DNA of 64,000 bases from Actinomycetota bacterium. Lineage in GTDB: Bacteria; Actinomycetota; Actinomycetes; Mycobacteriales; Mycobacteriaceae. The position numbers and the translations under genes were made by a program. Numbering within the stretch: the stretch's first letter is position 1; the number at the start of each line of letters is the position of its first letter. The notes beneath the pieces were generated by a model. It ran no database searches, was not told the DNA's origin, and saw only the letters and a program-made list of their open reading frames with translations. The stretch spans positions 291,067-355,066 of the forward strand of contig JAFDWN010000015.1 in NCBI GenBank assembly GCA_018268465.1, read 5' to 3'. Shown here one piece after another: positions 36,136 through 45,875 of the stretch.

Positions 36136-37722
36136 TCAACTGTTGAAGGTCATTTCCTTGAGCAGGATGAACCCGTCGATGCGCGGCTTCCAATTCAGGC
36201 GTTCGGTGAGCCCGAAGTTGAAGTTGGGCTGTCCGATCGGCACGACGGGCACCTGGTCGTAGACATACTTGGCGATGTCGGCCAGCGCCTGCTGGCGTGC
36301 ATCGCCGGAGGTGCCGACAGCCGCGGCGAACATCTTCTCCAGCTGCGGATCGCAGTATGCCGACGTCGCACCGCCGCAGCTGTAGTAGCCGACGACACTA
36401 CCGGAGTAGTCCATCAGTTCCTGGCCGTGTTGCTGAACGCCCAGCAGCGCGCGATCAGCCGGGATGTTGTTGTAACCCAGCGTCCACTGCTCTTCGAATG
36501 CCGCGGTCTCCTGGGTCTGACTCGTCACCCCCGTCAGCCCGACCGACCGCAGACTGTCGGCGACGAGTTGGACGATCTCGTTGGCCCGCAGGATATAACC
36601 TTCGCGGGCGGAGACGGTCATGGGCTCGTCGACGTTCACACCATCGGCCTTCGCCTCGGCGATCAACGCCTTGGCGCGCTCCGGGTCGTACGGATAGGGC
36701 GGAAGATCGGCGTAGCCGACAGCCGACGGGCCGACGATCTGACCGACCACCTTGCCGCCGCCGAGGATGTCATTCATGATCTTCTCTTTGTCGAAGGCCA
36801 TCGAAATCGCTTGGCGGACCCGTATGTCGGCAAGGACAGGATTCTTGGTATCCATGCGCAGGATCACCGTCTCCACCGTGGGCGTCGACTCACACCGCGG
36901 CGCGGCCTCGCACTGTTCCTTGGTGAGTTTGGGAGCGAGATCGGCTTCGCCGCGCTGCACCATCGCGGCACGCACCTCGGTCTCGGGACGGAACACGTAG
37001 GTGGCCTTGGTGACCGTCTGCCGGCCACCGGCGTCCGGGACGTCCTTACCCCACCACTCGTCATTGGGCACCAGCACGATGTTCTGGCCACGGTTCCAGG
37101 AATCGAGTTTGTAGGGCCCCGTGCCCACCGGATTGGTTTCGTAGCTGCCCAGGTCGTCGGTGATCTGTTTGGCCGACGGAATGGTGACGAAGTACAGCCG
37201 GGTCGGCAGGATCGGATCCGGAGCCGCTGTCTTGACGTTCAGCGTGTACTGGTCCACCGCGCTGGCCTCGATGTCCGGGCCGAGGAATGTCCGCATCGGA
37301 AAGGCGTTCTTGGGGTCCAGGACATAGTTCAGCGATGTCGCCGCGGCATTCGCGTCGAAATCGCTGCCATCGGTGAACTTCACTCCTTGGCGCAGGGTGA
37401 ACTGCCAGTTCTGCGGATCGACCTGACGCCACGACAGGGCCAGTTCCGGCACCAGGTCGTTGGTCCTGGGGTCGCGGTTGATCAGCGCCTCGGTGATGTT
37501 TCGCAGGACCGGATGCCCGTCATTGGAGTACGCGTTCCAACTCGCCAACGTCCGGGGTTCTTCGGGCAGCGCGATGGTGACCTCAGTGCCCGAACTGCCA
37601 CCTCCGCCGGTGCCGCCCGAGCAACCGGAAAGCACGAACGCTATCGCCATGAAAACGCCGAAGGAAACGGCTCGTATTCTCCGCCATCGGTTCACCGGCC
37701 CCGCTGCCGACCGTGAGTTCAC
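36136..37722 (-). CDS. ABC substrate-binding lipoprotein (family 5)
   Basis: 528 residues. Signal peptide RRIRAVSFGVFMAIAF with lipobox VLSGC, then the SBP_bac_5 fold: LPEEPRTLASWNAYSNDGHP, the VLRNITEALINRDPRTNDLVPELALSW region and the IRVRQAISMAFDKEKIMNDIL motif. GTG 37722 has GAGAGGAGATCAAG upstream, so the frame to 37878 is rejected. It is the receptor of the scattered importer and is exported and lipid-anchored. Two Cys pairs at CEAAPRC and SCGGATSAYC could form disulfides. Confidence 0.9.
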   Translation of the reverse strand: MNSRSAAGPVNRWRRIRAVSFGVFMAIAFVLSGCSGGTGGGGSSGTEVTIALPEEPRTLASWNAYSNDGHPVLRNITEALINRDPRTNDLVPELALSWRQVDPQNWQFTLRQGVKFTDGSDFDANAAATSLNYVLDPKNAFPMRTFLGPDIEASAVDQYTLNVKTAAPDPILPTRLYFVTIPSAKQITDDLGSYETNPVGTGPYKLDSWNRGQNIVLVPNDEWWGKDVPDAGGRQTVTKATYVFRPETEVRAAMVQRGEADLAPKLTKEQCEAAPRCESTPTVETVILRMDTKNPVLADIRVRQAISMAFDKEKIMNDILGGGKVVGQIVGPSAVGYADLPPYPYDPERAKALIAEAKADGVNVDEPMTVSAREGYILRANEIVQLVADSLRSVGLTGVTSQTQETAAFEEQWTLGYNNIPADRALLGVQQHGQELMDYSGSVVGYYSCGGATSAYCDPQLEKMFAAAVGTSGDARQQALADIAKYVYDQVPVVPIGQPNFNFGLTERLNWKPRIDGFILLKEMTFNS

Positions 37723-37735
37723 CTTGATCTCCTCT

Positions 37736-38506
37736 CTAATGTCGCAGACCATCGCCGTCCCTGACGAATCTCTTGGTGGCAGCCGCATATGACGGCTGCC
37801 GGTGTCCGGCATCTCCGGCCAACATCTGGAAAGCGGCGACGAGGCCGCGGTCGGCGAGCGGTTCCGGGTTGAGCGCAACCTTGGCCAACCGCAGCGCCAG
37901 CGGGCTCTTGGCCGCCAGTTCGGCCGCCAGGGCGACGGCGGCTGCCCGATGCTCGCCTGCGGACACCAGCCGGGTCACCAGACCATGGCGCAGGGCTTCG
38001 GCGGCGTCCACCCGGCGTCCGGTCAATATCCAATCCGTGGCGACACCGACTCCGACCAGCCGCGGAAGCCGTTGCAAACCACCGGATCCGGGCAGACTAC
38101 CCAGACTCACTTCGGGCATGCTGAAGAGCGCGTCCTCGCCGGCCACCCGGAGGTCACAGGCGAGCGCGAGTTCCAGTCCTCCGCCGACGCAGTGGCCCTG
38201 GATCGCGGCAATCACCGGTTTGGTGCATGTCGCGATCCTGTTCTTGGTCGCGAAATCCAGTGCCACATAGTCTTGTTCGGCCTGGCCGGTCAGTCCGCCG
38301 ATCTCGGCGAGATCCGAACCCGAACAGAACGCCCGGCCCTCACCGGCGATCACCACTGCGCCGACGAGATCGTCGCGTTCGAGGTCGGTGATGGCCCGGG
38401 CCAGCGCCAGGTGGCTCGCCGAATCGAGCGCGTTGAGCACCTCCGGGCGCCGTAACGTGATGACGGCGACCCGGTCTGTGGTCCGTTCCACGGTGGGTGT
38501 GGTCAT
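37736..38506 (-). CDS. Enoyl-CoA hydratase/isomerase family (crotonase)
   Basis: 256 residues, crotonase fold. RPEVLNALDSASHLALARAI, the oxyanion-hole GRAFCSGSDLAEIGG and the IQGHCVGGGLELALACDLR segment are present. The catalytic Glu of true hydratases near GEGRAFC is not clear, so an isomerase or another crotonase reaction is possible. ATG 38506 overlaps the DppF stop (ATGA) and the gene stands 13 bases before the binding-protein start, inside the operon. Confidence 0.88.
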   Translation of the reverse strand: MTTPTVERTTDRVAVITLRRPEVLNALDSASHLALARAITDLERDDLVGAVVIAGEGRAFCSGSDLAEIGGLTGQAEQDYVALDFATKNRIATCTKPVIAAIQGHCVGGGLELALACDLRVAGEDALFSMPEVSLGSLPGSGGLQRLPRLVGVGVATDWILTGRRVDAAEALRHGLVTRLVSAGEHRAAAVALAAELAAKSPLALRLAKVALNPEPLADRGLVAAFQMLAGDAGHRQPSYAAATKRFVRDGDGLRH

Positions 38507-39348
38507 GACGGTGACCCCGCTCGCGCTGCCGCGGCGGCCAGCCGGCGCTCTCTGGCACGTTCACGCGCCACAGCGGGGTCTGGTTCGGGCACCGCCTGCA
38601 TCAGAGCGACGGTGTAGGGATCGCGAGGTGAGCCGTACACCTGTTCCCGGGAACCGATTTCCTTGATCTGCCCGCCCTGCATGACGACGACGCGATCACA
38701 CAGGTGCCTGACGGTCGCGAGATCGTGCGCGATGTAGACCATGGTCAGGCCCAGTCTCTCCTTGAGATCGACGAACAGGTTGAGGATCTGCGCCTGAATC
38801 GAAACGTCCAGCGATGCCACGGGCTCGTCGCAGATGAGCAGGCTGGGCCGCACCGCCAGGGCTCGGGCGATCCCGATGCGCTGACGTTCTCCACCGGAGA
38901 ACGCCGACGGCCGGCGCGCCAGATGGTCCGGGCGCAATCCGACCAGCTCCAGCAGTTCCACGATCTGGTCGCGAACGGTGGCCCGCTTCTCGGCGGGCCG
39001 GTGGATGCGGATCCCCTCGCCGATGATCTCCTCCACGCACATTCGCGGGTCAAGTGACGAGTACGGATCCTGGAACACCATCTGCGCCCGCGCCCGGTAG
39101 GCCTTGAGCTTTCGCCGGCGAAAGCCCAGGACGTCCTCGCCCTCGAAGCGGATGGAGCCCGAGCTGGGTTCGATGAGCCGCAGGATGCAGCGTGCCGTCG
39201 TTGACTTTCCGGAACCGGATTCGCCGACCAGTCCGAGGGTTTCGCCTCGATTGACCGTGAAACCAACGTCGTGCAGGACGCGTACCGCACCCCGTCCCGA
39301 CCCGAAATCTTTGACGAGGCCCTCCACTTCGACGATCGGATCGCTCAT
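38503..39348 (-). CDS. Oligopeptide-type ABC transporter ATPase (DppF type)
   Basis: 281 residues. Walker A GESGSGKST, signature FSGGERQR, Walker B LLICDEPVASLD. The PYSSLDPRMCVEEI region is typical of DppF/OppF. ATG 39348 overlaps the DppD stop (ATGA), so the two ATPase genes are coupled; the longer frame to 40002 lies inside DppD. Together with DppD it powers the importer of this operon. Confidence 0.95.
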   Translation of the reverse strand: MSDPIVEVEGLVKDFGSGRGAVRVLHDVGFTVNRGETLGLVGESGSGKSTTARCILRLIEPSSGSIRFEGEDVLGFRRRKLKAYRARAQMVFQDPYSSLDPRMCVEEIIGEGIRIHRPAEKRATVRDQIVELLELVGLRPDHLARRPSAFSGGERQRIGIARALAVRPSLLICDEPVASLDVSIQAQILNLFVDLKERLGLTMVYIAHDLATVRHLCDRVVVMQGGQIKEIGSREQVYGSPRDPYTVALMQAVPEPDPAVARERARERRLAAAAARAGSPS

Positions 39349-40388
39349 CGCAGTTCTCCCGGTTGTTCGGCGAGCCATCCCGCGAGATGGCATGCGCTCG
39401 GATGCTCCCCGTTGGCCGGCGCACGCAGTGCGGGGGTCTCCGCCCGGCAGATGTCGCGCGCGTAGCGGCATCTCGGATGGAACGCGCACCCCGACGGCAG
39501 ATCCGACGGCGAAGGAGGCCGACCACCGATGGTGGCGAGCTTCTCCGGAATCGGCCCGGTGATCCGCGGCAGCGACTGCAGCAGACCCAGCGTGTAGGGA
39601 TTGATCGATCGGTAGTAGAGCTCGTCGGTACCGCAGCTCTCCATCACGCGACCGGCGTACATCACCATCACCCGGTCGGCGAACCCGGCCACGATACCCA
39701 GATCGTGGGTGATGAACACGACGGCCACGCCACGCTCCTCGGACAGCGTGTACAGCAGGTCGACGATCTTGGCCTGGACGCGCACGTCCAGCGCCGTGGT
39801 CGGTTCGTCGGCGACGACGAGCCGCGGCTCGCCCACGAGGGCCATGGCGATCATCACCCGCTGACGCATACCGCCGGAGAACTGGTGCGGGTAATCGCCG
39901 TATCGTCGCGCCGGGTCGGGAATACCCACGGCGGAAAGCATTTCCAGCGCGCGCGCCTTGGCCTGCTTCTTGCCCACGCCGCGGATACGCAGCGGCTGAC
40001 ACACCTGCTCACCGATGGAACGCACCGGATCCAATGACGACAACGGGTCCTGGAAGACGTAGGACATATCCCAGCCGCGCAACCCGCGCAGCTGGGAACC
40101 CGGCATCGTCAGCACATCGCGTCCGTCGAATTCAATGCGCCCCGAGATCGTCGCCGCGGGCAGCAACCCCAACAGCGCCTGGGCCGTCACGGATTTCCCC
40201 GATCCCGATTCACCGACGATCGCCACCCGCTCCTTCGGCGCCACGGCGAAACTCACGCCGTTGACGGCCTGCACCGTGCCGTTCGGGCTCGGAAAGGAGA
40301 TACGCAGATCGTCCACCGCGAGCAGCGGTGCGTGCACGTCCTGTTTCGCCGGCTGGGCCCCGTGCGTCATCGCTGTCGTCACCGCCAT
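39345..40388 (-). CDS. Oligopeptide-type ABC transporter ATPase (DppD type)
   Basis: 347 residues. Walker A GESGSGKS, signature FSGGMRQR, Walker B LVVADEPTTALD, and the C-terminal oligo_HPY-type segment with Cys in CAFHPRCRYARDIC. Standard DppD architecture, with a start ATG at 40388 that overlaps the CoA-transferase stop by 10 bases. It pairs with the DppF-type ATPase after it. Confidence 0.95.
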   Translation of the reverse strand: MAVTTAMTHGAQPAKQDVHAPLLAVDDLRISFPSPNGTVQAVNGVSFAVAPKERVAIVGESGSGKSVTAQALLGLLPAATISGRIEFDGRDVLTMPGSQLRGLRGWDMSYVFQDPLSSLDPVRSIGEQVCQPLRIRGVGKKQAKARALEMLSAVGIPDPARRYGDYPHQFSGGMRQRVMIAMALVGEPRLVVADEPTTALDVRVQAKIVDLLYTLSEERGVAVVFITHDLGIVAGFADRVMVMYAGRVMESCGTDELYYRSINPYTLGLLQSLPRITGPIPEKLATIGGRPPSPSDLPSGCAFHPRCRYARDICRAETPALRAPANGEHPSACHLAGWLAEQPGELR

Positions 40389-41596
40389 CCTCCTGACGTT
40401 TCGTTGCCGTCCCGTCCCGCACGATCCAACCCGAATTCGCGCGTGATCTGGCTCGTGTGCTCACCGTGCCGGGGCGGGGCCAGCCGGATACGAGCCGGGG
40501 TCCTGGCGAACCTCGCGGCGGGGGCGACCAGTCGCAGCGGTCCGTCCGGGCCGTCGACGCTGACGATGCGCCCCGTCGCGACGGCCTGTGGGTCGTCGAC
40601 CGCGTCGCGAAGGGAACAGACCCGCGCCGCGAAGATGTCCGCCGGCTCCATCACGGCCAGCCAGTCGTCGGTGGTGCGCTCCCGCAGCGCCTCTTCGAGG
40701 ATCGCCTCGAACTCGGCCTGGTTGCGGCCCCGCTTGGCGTAGGTGTCGAACCGTGGGTCACACGAGAGGTCTGGCAGACCGAGCAGTTCACAGATCTCGC
40801 GCACCTGCCTGCCGCTGGACAGCGCCAGGTATCCGTCTTTGGTGGCGTAGAACCCGTAGGGCGGTGGAATGTAGCCGTGACCGTGCATCGGCGTGACCCG
40901 GACCGGTTCTCCTGCACCGTTATTGAGCATGTGCACGAGGTGTTCACCGAGCGCGGCGAACGCACCACCCAACAGATCGACCCAGACCTGTTGTCCCTCA
41001 CCGGTTCGTTCGCGGTGCAGCAGCGCTGCCAGCGTGGCCGCCGCTCCATTGAGGCCACCGAGCACATCGGTGATCGACATCCCGATGGGCGTCGGCCTGC
41101 CCTCTGCGGATTCGTTGATGACGCCGATGCCACTCATCGCCTGAACGAGGACGTCCTGCCCGGGCTTGTTCACCCGCGGCCCGTCCGGACCGTAACCCGA
41201 CGCGGATACGTACACGATTCCGGGGTTGAGATCGCGGCACTGTGCGTAGCCCAGGCCGAGCCGGTCCATGACCCCCGGGCGGAAGTTCTCGTACACGATG
41301 TCGGCGGAACGCACCAGAGTCCGCATCGCGGCCAGTCCATCGGAGGACTTGAGGTCCACGGCAAAGGAACGCTTGTTGCGGTTATTGGCCAGGAAGGTGG
41401 CCCGGTACAGGGAATCGGGTGCCGGTCCGGCACCGGTTCGGTAGCGCTCGTCGGGCCTGCCGTCCGGGGTGACCGCGACGGGGCGCTCGACCTTGATGAC
41501 GTCGGCACCGAAGTCGCCGAGCATCTGGGTGGCGTACGGTCCCTGCACCCGTTCGGTGAAGTCGAGAACGACGACTCCGGCCAGCGGTCCCGTCAC
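40379..41596 (-). CDS. Family III CoA-transferase (CaiB/BaiF), copy 3
   Basis: 405 residues with VVVLDFTERVQGPYATQM, the FGADVIKVERP segment and NKPGQDVLVQAMSG, the same layout as copies 1 and 2. GTG 41596 overlaps the aldehyde dehydrogenase stop (GTGA). Three family III copies in one operon point to repeated CoA activation or transfer steps, or to different substrates in the same pathway. Confidence 0.9.
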   Translation of the reverse strand: MTGPLAGVVVLDFTERVQGPYATQMLGDFGADVIKVERPVAVTPDGRPDERYRTGAGPAPDSLYRATFLANNRNKRSFAVDLKSSDGLAAMRTLVRSADIVYENFRPGVMDRLGLGYAQCRDLNPGIVYVSASGYGPDGPRVNKPGQDVLVQAMSGIGVINESAEGRPTPIGMSITDVLGGLNGAAATLAALLHRERTGEGQQVWVDLLGGAFAALGEHLVHMLNNGAGEPVRVTPMHGHGYIPPPYGFYATKDGYLALSSGRQVREICELLGLPDLSCDPRFDTYAKRGRNQAEFEAILEEALRERTTDDWLAVMEPADIFAARVCSLRDAVDDPQAVATGRIVSVDGPDGPLRLVAPAARFARTPARIRLAPPRHGEHTSQITREFGLDRAGRDGNETSGGWR

Positions 41597-43095
41597 CGCA
41601 CACCTCCCGCCATCGATTGGAAGGACACGAACCGCACGTCGGTCATCTCCGACGCGGTGTAGGCCGGGCCTTCGCGGGTGTTGCCGGATTCCCCCACCCC
41701 GCCGTAGGGCTGCTGATCGAGCCGGCTGGTGGGGATGTCGTTGACGAGCACGCCGCCGAAGTCCAGACGCGACACCGCCTCGAGTGCCAGATCGAGATCG
41801 CGGGTGAACAGACCCGCCTGCAGGCCGTAGACGGTCTCGTTGGCCAACGCGAACGCCTCGGCGGGCGTGTCGTAGGGAATCACGGTGAGCACGGGACCGA
41901 AGACCTCCGCGTCGCGCAGCCGCGTCCCCCGCGGCGCCCCGTCGACGACGGTGGGCCGCAGGCAGGGGCCGACGAGTTCGCCGCCGGCCACGACGGTAGC
42001 GCCGGCCGCTGACGCCTCGCCGATCCAACTCGTGACGCGCTCGGTGGCGGCGGGTGCGATGAGCGGTCCGACGTCGGTCGCATCGTCGAACGGGTCTCCG
42101 ACAGCGAGAGTTTCGGCACGTGCGCGCAATGCCTCACGCAGATGCTCGTGCACCGCGCGGTGGGCGATCACCCGCTGCACCGAGATGCAGCTCTGCCCAG
42201 CCGTCGAATATGCCGCCGTCGCGATCCTGGCCGCCGCGGCGTCGACGTCGGCATCCGCAGCGACGATCACCGGGGCATTGGAGCCGAGTTCCAGAGCCAC
42301 CTTCTTACGGAAGGCCGTGGCCGCGATGCCCCAGCCGACCTGGCTGCTGCCCGTGAAGGTGATGAGTTTGGGTACGTGGTGACCCACCAGTGCGGGTCCG
42401 GCGGAGCTCCGGTTGTCGGTGACGACGGTCAGCCAGCCGGCCGGCAGTCCCGCTTCGACGAGCAGCGCCGCTAGGGCCAGCGCCGTCAACGGTGTCTGGT
42501 GCGCCGGTTTGAGAACGACCGCGCATCCGGCGGCGATCGCGGGAGCGACCTTGTGCATGACGGTGTTCAGCGGAAAGTTGAACGGTGTGATCGCGGCGAC
42601 GACACCGATCGGCAGCCGCACGGCAATGGCGAGTTTGCCCGTGCCCGTGGGCGTCGCATCGGCGGCGATGTGCTCTCCGGACAGCGTGCGGGCGACGGCG
42701 GACGCGAACCGCGCCGTCTCGGCCGCCCTGCCGACCTCGGCTCTGGCATCGCGGATCGCCTTGCCGCTCTCCAGGGTGATCAGCGCGGCCAGCCGTTCGC
42801 AGTCGCGCTCGACGAGAACTGCGAGCGAATCCAGTATTCGAGCGCGCCGCCACTGCGGCAAACCCGCTTCCTGGGCGGCGGCTGCCGCTCGACACGCCGC
42901 GTCCACCTCTGCCGGGCCGCATTCGGCCACCCGCGCGACGACCTCACCGGTGTAGGGGTGGCGGATCTCGACCGCGTCGGCGTCGGGGTGTTCCCCGACG
43001 TTGGTCGGCGCGGTGGCGATCGCCGCCTCACGGCGGGACAGCGCCGACGGCGAGGACCCCCCTAGCTCGGGGAGGTATGCCTCAGGCAGTGGCAC
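41593..43095 (-). CDS. NAD(P)-dependent aldehyde dehydrogenase
   Basis: 500 residues. Cofactor region AAITPFNFPLNTVMHKV, KPAHQTPLTAL, Rossmann FTGSSQVGW, catalytic Glu in ALELGSNAPVIV and catalytic Cys in STAGQSCISVQR. A complete enzyme. Likely start GTG 43095, overlapping the DppC stop by 14 bases. Oxidises an aldehyde to an acid, probably the aldolase product of this operon. Confidence 0.93.
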   Translation of the reverse strand: MPLPEAYLPELGGSSPSALSRREAAIATAPTNVGEHPDADAVEIRHPYTGEVVARVAECGPAEVDAACRAAAAAQEAGLPQWRRARILDSLAVLVERDCERLAALITLESGKAIRDARAEVGRAAETARFASAVARTLSGEHIAADATPTGTGKLAIAVRLPIGVVAAITPFNFPLNTVMHKVAPAIAAGCAVVLKPAHQTPLTALALAALLVEAGLPAGWLTVVTDNRSSAGPALVGHHVPKLITFTGSSQVGWGIAATAFRKKVALELGSNAPVIVAADADVDAAAARIATAAYSTAGQSCISVQRVIAHRAVHEHLREALRARAETLAVGDPFDDATDVGPLIAPAATERVTSWIGEASAAGATVVAGGELVGPCLRPTVVDGAPRGTRLRDAEVFGPVLTVIPYDTPAEAFALANETVYGLQAGLFTRDLDLALEAVSRLDFGGVLVNDIPTSRLDQQPYGGVGESGNTREGPAYTASEMTDVRFVSFQSMAGGVR

Positions 43096-43978
43096 CTTGG
43101 GCCCTTTCTGTGGTGGAACCGGTTCGTGCGTAAGTCGCTTGGGTCGAGCGGCTGCGCAGCCAGGTCGCGATGATGTTGACGCTGAGGGTGGTGAACAGGA
43201 TCGCGAAACCGGGCACCGCCACCAGCCAGGGCGCGGACGTCAGGTATTCGCGCCCTTCGGCGAGCATCAGGCCCCAGGACGATTCCGGTGGCTGGATGCC
43301 CAGGCCGAGAAAACTCAGCGAGGCCTCGGTCAGCATCATCACCGCGAGCTCCAGGGTGGCCAGAACGAGGATGGGCGCCATCAGATTCGGTAACAGGTGA
43401 CGGACGATGATCCGCAGGTTCGACGCCCCGAGCGCGCGCGCCGCCTCGACGAACAGCACTTCACGCAGTGACAGCATCAGCCCGCGTGCCACGCGTGCGT
43501 AGACCATCCACCGGGTGACCGCAAGTACCAGAACGATATTGAGGAAACTGGGTCCGGCCAGGTAGAGCACCAGCAGCGCGATCAGTAGCGAGGGCACACT
43601 CATCTGAAGATCGACGAGCCGCATCACGACGTCGTCGAACCAGCCTCTGTAGTAGCCGGCGATCAGCCCGATGGTCGTTCCGATCAGGCCCGAGACGATC
43701 ACGCTGGCCACTCCGACGGTGAGCGAGATCTGGGCTCCCAGCATGAGTCTGGACAACTCGTCACGGCCAAGGGCGTCGGTGCCCAGCAGGTGGGTGCCAC
43801 CGTCGGAATGCGACATCGGGGGCAGGTTGCGCAATGACAGATCCTGCACATACGGGTCGAAGGGGGCCAGTTGATGGACGAACAATGCACTGATGACAGC
43901 GATTCCGAACACGCAGAAGCTCGTCGTCACCATCTTGTGTGTCCAAGCGAACCTGGCGGCCCCGCGCAGCGTCTTCAT
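43082..43978 (-). CDS. Oligopeptide-type ABC transporter permease (DppC type)
   Basis: 298 residues, about six membrane segments, with the N-terminal segment before the DYLLGTDALGRDELSRLMLG-type loop (here HLLGTDALGRDELSRLMLGA), GYYRGWFDDVVMRLVDLQMSVP and the permease loop FVEAARALGASNLRIIVRHLLPN. Pairs with the DppB-type permease at 34.2 kb, although the two genes are 8 kb apart in the operon. ATG 43978. Confidence 0.93.
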   Translation of the reverse strand: MKTLRGAARFAWTHKMVTTSFCVFGIAVISALFVHQLAPFDPYVQDLSLRNLPPMSHSDGGTHLLGTDALGRDELSRLMLGAQISLTVGVASVIVSGLIGTTIGLIAGYYRGWFDDVVMRLVDLQMSVPSLLIALLVLYLAGPSFLNIVLVLAVTRWMVYARVARGLMLSLREVLFVEAARALGASNLRIIVRHLLPNLMAPILVLATLELAVMMLTEASLSFLGLGIQPPESSWGLMLAEGREYLTSAPWLVAVPGFAILFTTLSVNIIATWLRSRSTQATYARTGSTTERAQGATA

Positions 43979-43985
43979 GGTCTGC

Positions 43986-44780
43986 TCACCCCAGCATCGA
44001 GACGCCGCCGTCGACGTACACCTCGACCCCGGTGATGAAGGAGGCGTCGGCGGAGAGCAGGAACTCCGCGGCAGCCGCCTGTTCGTCCGGTTCGGCGAGG
44101 CGACCCAGCGGTATACCTGGGCGGAACTGCTCCAGTGAACCCCTGAGCTTGTCGGTCAGCACCCCCGGTCCGTCGGTGCGAACGGCCTGCTCGATCATCG
44201 GCGTCGAGGTGACACCCGGGCACAGGCAGTTGACCCGTACACCGGCACCGGCGAGCTCGATCGCCACCTGCTTGGTCAGGTGCAGTACGGCCGCCTTGCT
44301 GGTGGCGTAGGCCGATTGGTTCATCCGCGCGGCGGCAGCGGTGACCGAGGCCACGGTGACGACGGCGCCCTTGGCGGCAACGAGATGCGGTGTCGCGGAA
44401 CGGATCGCGATGAGGGTGCCGGTCACGTTGACCTCCATGATGGTTCGCCATACCGCGAGATCGATGTCGTCGAACCGCGCGGCCGTCTGGCGGATCCCCG
44501 CCGCGGTGACCAGGCCATACAGTCCGCCGAACCGCCGCACGACGTCGGCCACCGCACCTGCCATCGACTCCTCGTCGGTGGTGTCGGCGGGAACGCCGAT
44601 GACCTCGAGTCCTTCGGCACGCAGGCGCTCGGCGGTGTCCGCAACCGCCTCGGGTTTCAGATCGCACACCGCTACCCGGGCGCCGGATCGCGCGAACCGT
44701 CGCGCCATCGCCTCCCCCATGCCGCCGACGCCACCGGTGACGAGCACCGGCTCACCGTTGAACTTGGTCGTAATCGCCAT
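43986..44780 (-). CDS. Short-chain dehydrogenase/reductase
   Basis: 264 residues, complete classical SDR: VTGGVGGMGEAMARRF, AGIRQTAAR region, catalytic YATSKAAV motif with Tyr and Lys, and the C-terminal FITGVEVYVDGGVSML. ATG 44780. It oxidises or reduces an alcohol/ketone intermediate; position between the dicarboxylate dehydrogenase and DppC suggests it serves the operon pathway. Confidence 0.9.
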   Translation of the reverse strand: MAITTKFNGEPVLVTGGVGGMGEAMARRFARSGARVAVCDLKPEAVADTAERLRAEGLEVIGVPADTTDEESMAGAVADVVRRFGGLYGLVTAAGIRQTAARFDDIDLAVWRTIMEVNVTGTLIAIRSATPHLVAAKGAVVTVASVTAAAARMNQSAYATSKAAVLHLTKQVAIELAGAGVRVNCLCPGVTSTPMIEQAVRTDGPGVLTDKLRGSLEQFRPGIPLGRLAEPDEQAAAAEFLLSADASFITGVEVYVDGGVSMLG

Positions 44781-44786
44781 ATCGCG

Positions 44787-45875
44787 TTACCTTCCTGCAG
44801 CCTGGGATGTGGGGAGTCGTTCGATCATCGCCGCGGTCACATCCGCGGTGGTGGACTTACCGCCGAGGTCGGGCGTCATGATGCCCTCGGCGAGAACGGA
44901 TTCGATGGCGGCCATCAACGCGCTGGCGGCCTGTGGTTCGCCGAGGTGCTCGAGCATGAGCACGGCGGACCAGAGTTGACCCACGGGATTGGCGATGCCC
45001 TGTCCGGCGATGTCGGGAGCCGATCCGTGGACCGGTTCGAACATCGACGGGAATCGCCGCTCCGGGTTGATGTTCGCCGAGGGCGCGACACCGATGCTGC
45101 CCGCCACCGCCGCCGCGAGGTCGGTCAGGATATCGCCGAAGAGGTTGGAGGCGACGACGACATCGAAGCGCGCGGGGTCGAGCACGAACATCGCGGCGAG
45201 CGCGTCGATATGATATTGCGCGGTTGCGATTCCCGGGTGGCGGCCCGCCTGTTCGGCGAACACCTCGTCCCAGAACGGCATGGTGAAAACGATGCCGTTG
45301 GATTTCGTGGCCGATGTGAGATGACCTCGGCGGGTCGCGGCGAGATCGAATGCGTAGCGCATGACCCGCTCCATCCCACGCCGGGTGAAGACCGATTCCT
45401 GGATCGCCATCTCCGCATCGGTGCCGGAATAGAGCCGTCCGCCGATCCTGGAGTACTCGCCCTCGACATTCTCGCGGATCACGACCATGTCCAGATCTCT
45501 GCTGCGCGACGGCGCAAGCGGACTCGGCACACTGGGTAACATCCGCGCTGGACGAAGGTTGACGTATTGGTCGAACTCGCGCCTGATGGGAATCAGCATG
45601 CCCCACAGCGAGATATGGTCTGCGACACCTGGTGCGCCGACGGCGCCGAGGAAGATGGCGTCGGCGGCGGACAAGTGATCCAGCGCATCCTCGGGCATCA
45701 TCCGGCCGGTGCGCTGGAAATACTCGCATCCCCATTCGTAAGTCTCCCAACGAAACCGGATACCGTGACGGGATCCGAGCGCATCCAGGACAGCGGTGGC
45801 GGCCGGCAGCACCTCGTTTCCGATGCCGTCGCCGGGAAGTGCGGCGATGTGGTAGTCGCGCGGCGATGCCGTCAA
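44787..45875 (-). CDS. Tartrate/D-malate dehydrogenase family (TDH, isocitrate/isopropylmalate-type)
   Basis: 362 residues. IALPGDGIGNEV, then the TDH-like MMPEDALDHLSAADAIFLGAVG with DHISLWGMLIPIRREFDQYVNLRP, ENVEGEYSRIGGR, TKSNGIVFTMPFWDEV, and EPVHGSAPDIAGQGIANP with the metal Asp residues. This is the tartrate dehydrogenase/decarboxylase-D-malate dehydrogenase branch of the isopropylmalate dehydrogenase family. It uses NAD and Mn/Mg to oxidise a beta-hydroxy acid, sometimes decarboxylating. TTG 45875 overlaps the preceding stop as TTGA with GGGAG upstream; the frame to 46061 is inside the MaoC gene. Confidence 0.9.
   Translation of the reverse strand: MTASPRDYHIAALPGDGIGNEVLPAATAVLDALGSRHGIRFRWETYEWGCEYFQRTGRMMPEDALDHLSAADAIFLGAVGAPGVADHISLWGMLIPIRREFDQYVNLRPARMLPSVPSPLAPSRSRDLDMVVIRENVEGEYSRIGGRLYSGTDAEMAIQESVFTRRGMERVMRYAFDLAATRRGHLTSATKSNGIVFTMPFWDEVFAEQAGRHPGIATAQYHIDALAAMFVLDPARFDVVVASNLFGDILTDLAAAVAGSIGVAPSANINPERRFPSMFEPVHGSAPDIAGQGIANPVGQLWSAVLMLEHLGEPQAASALMAAIESVLAEGIMTPDLGGKSTTADVTAAMIERLPTSQAAGR

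Noticed and set aside
36007-37716. Long plus-strand frame of 569 residues opposite the binding-protein gene
   Set aside because: Shadow of the family 5 binding lipoprotein; the composition is Arg/Asp/Val-rich and no domain is recognisable.
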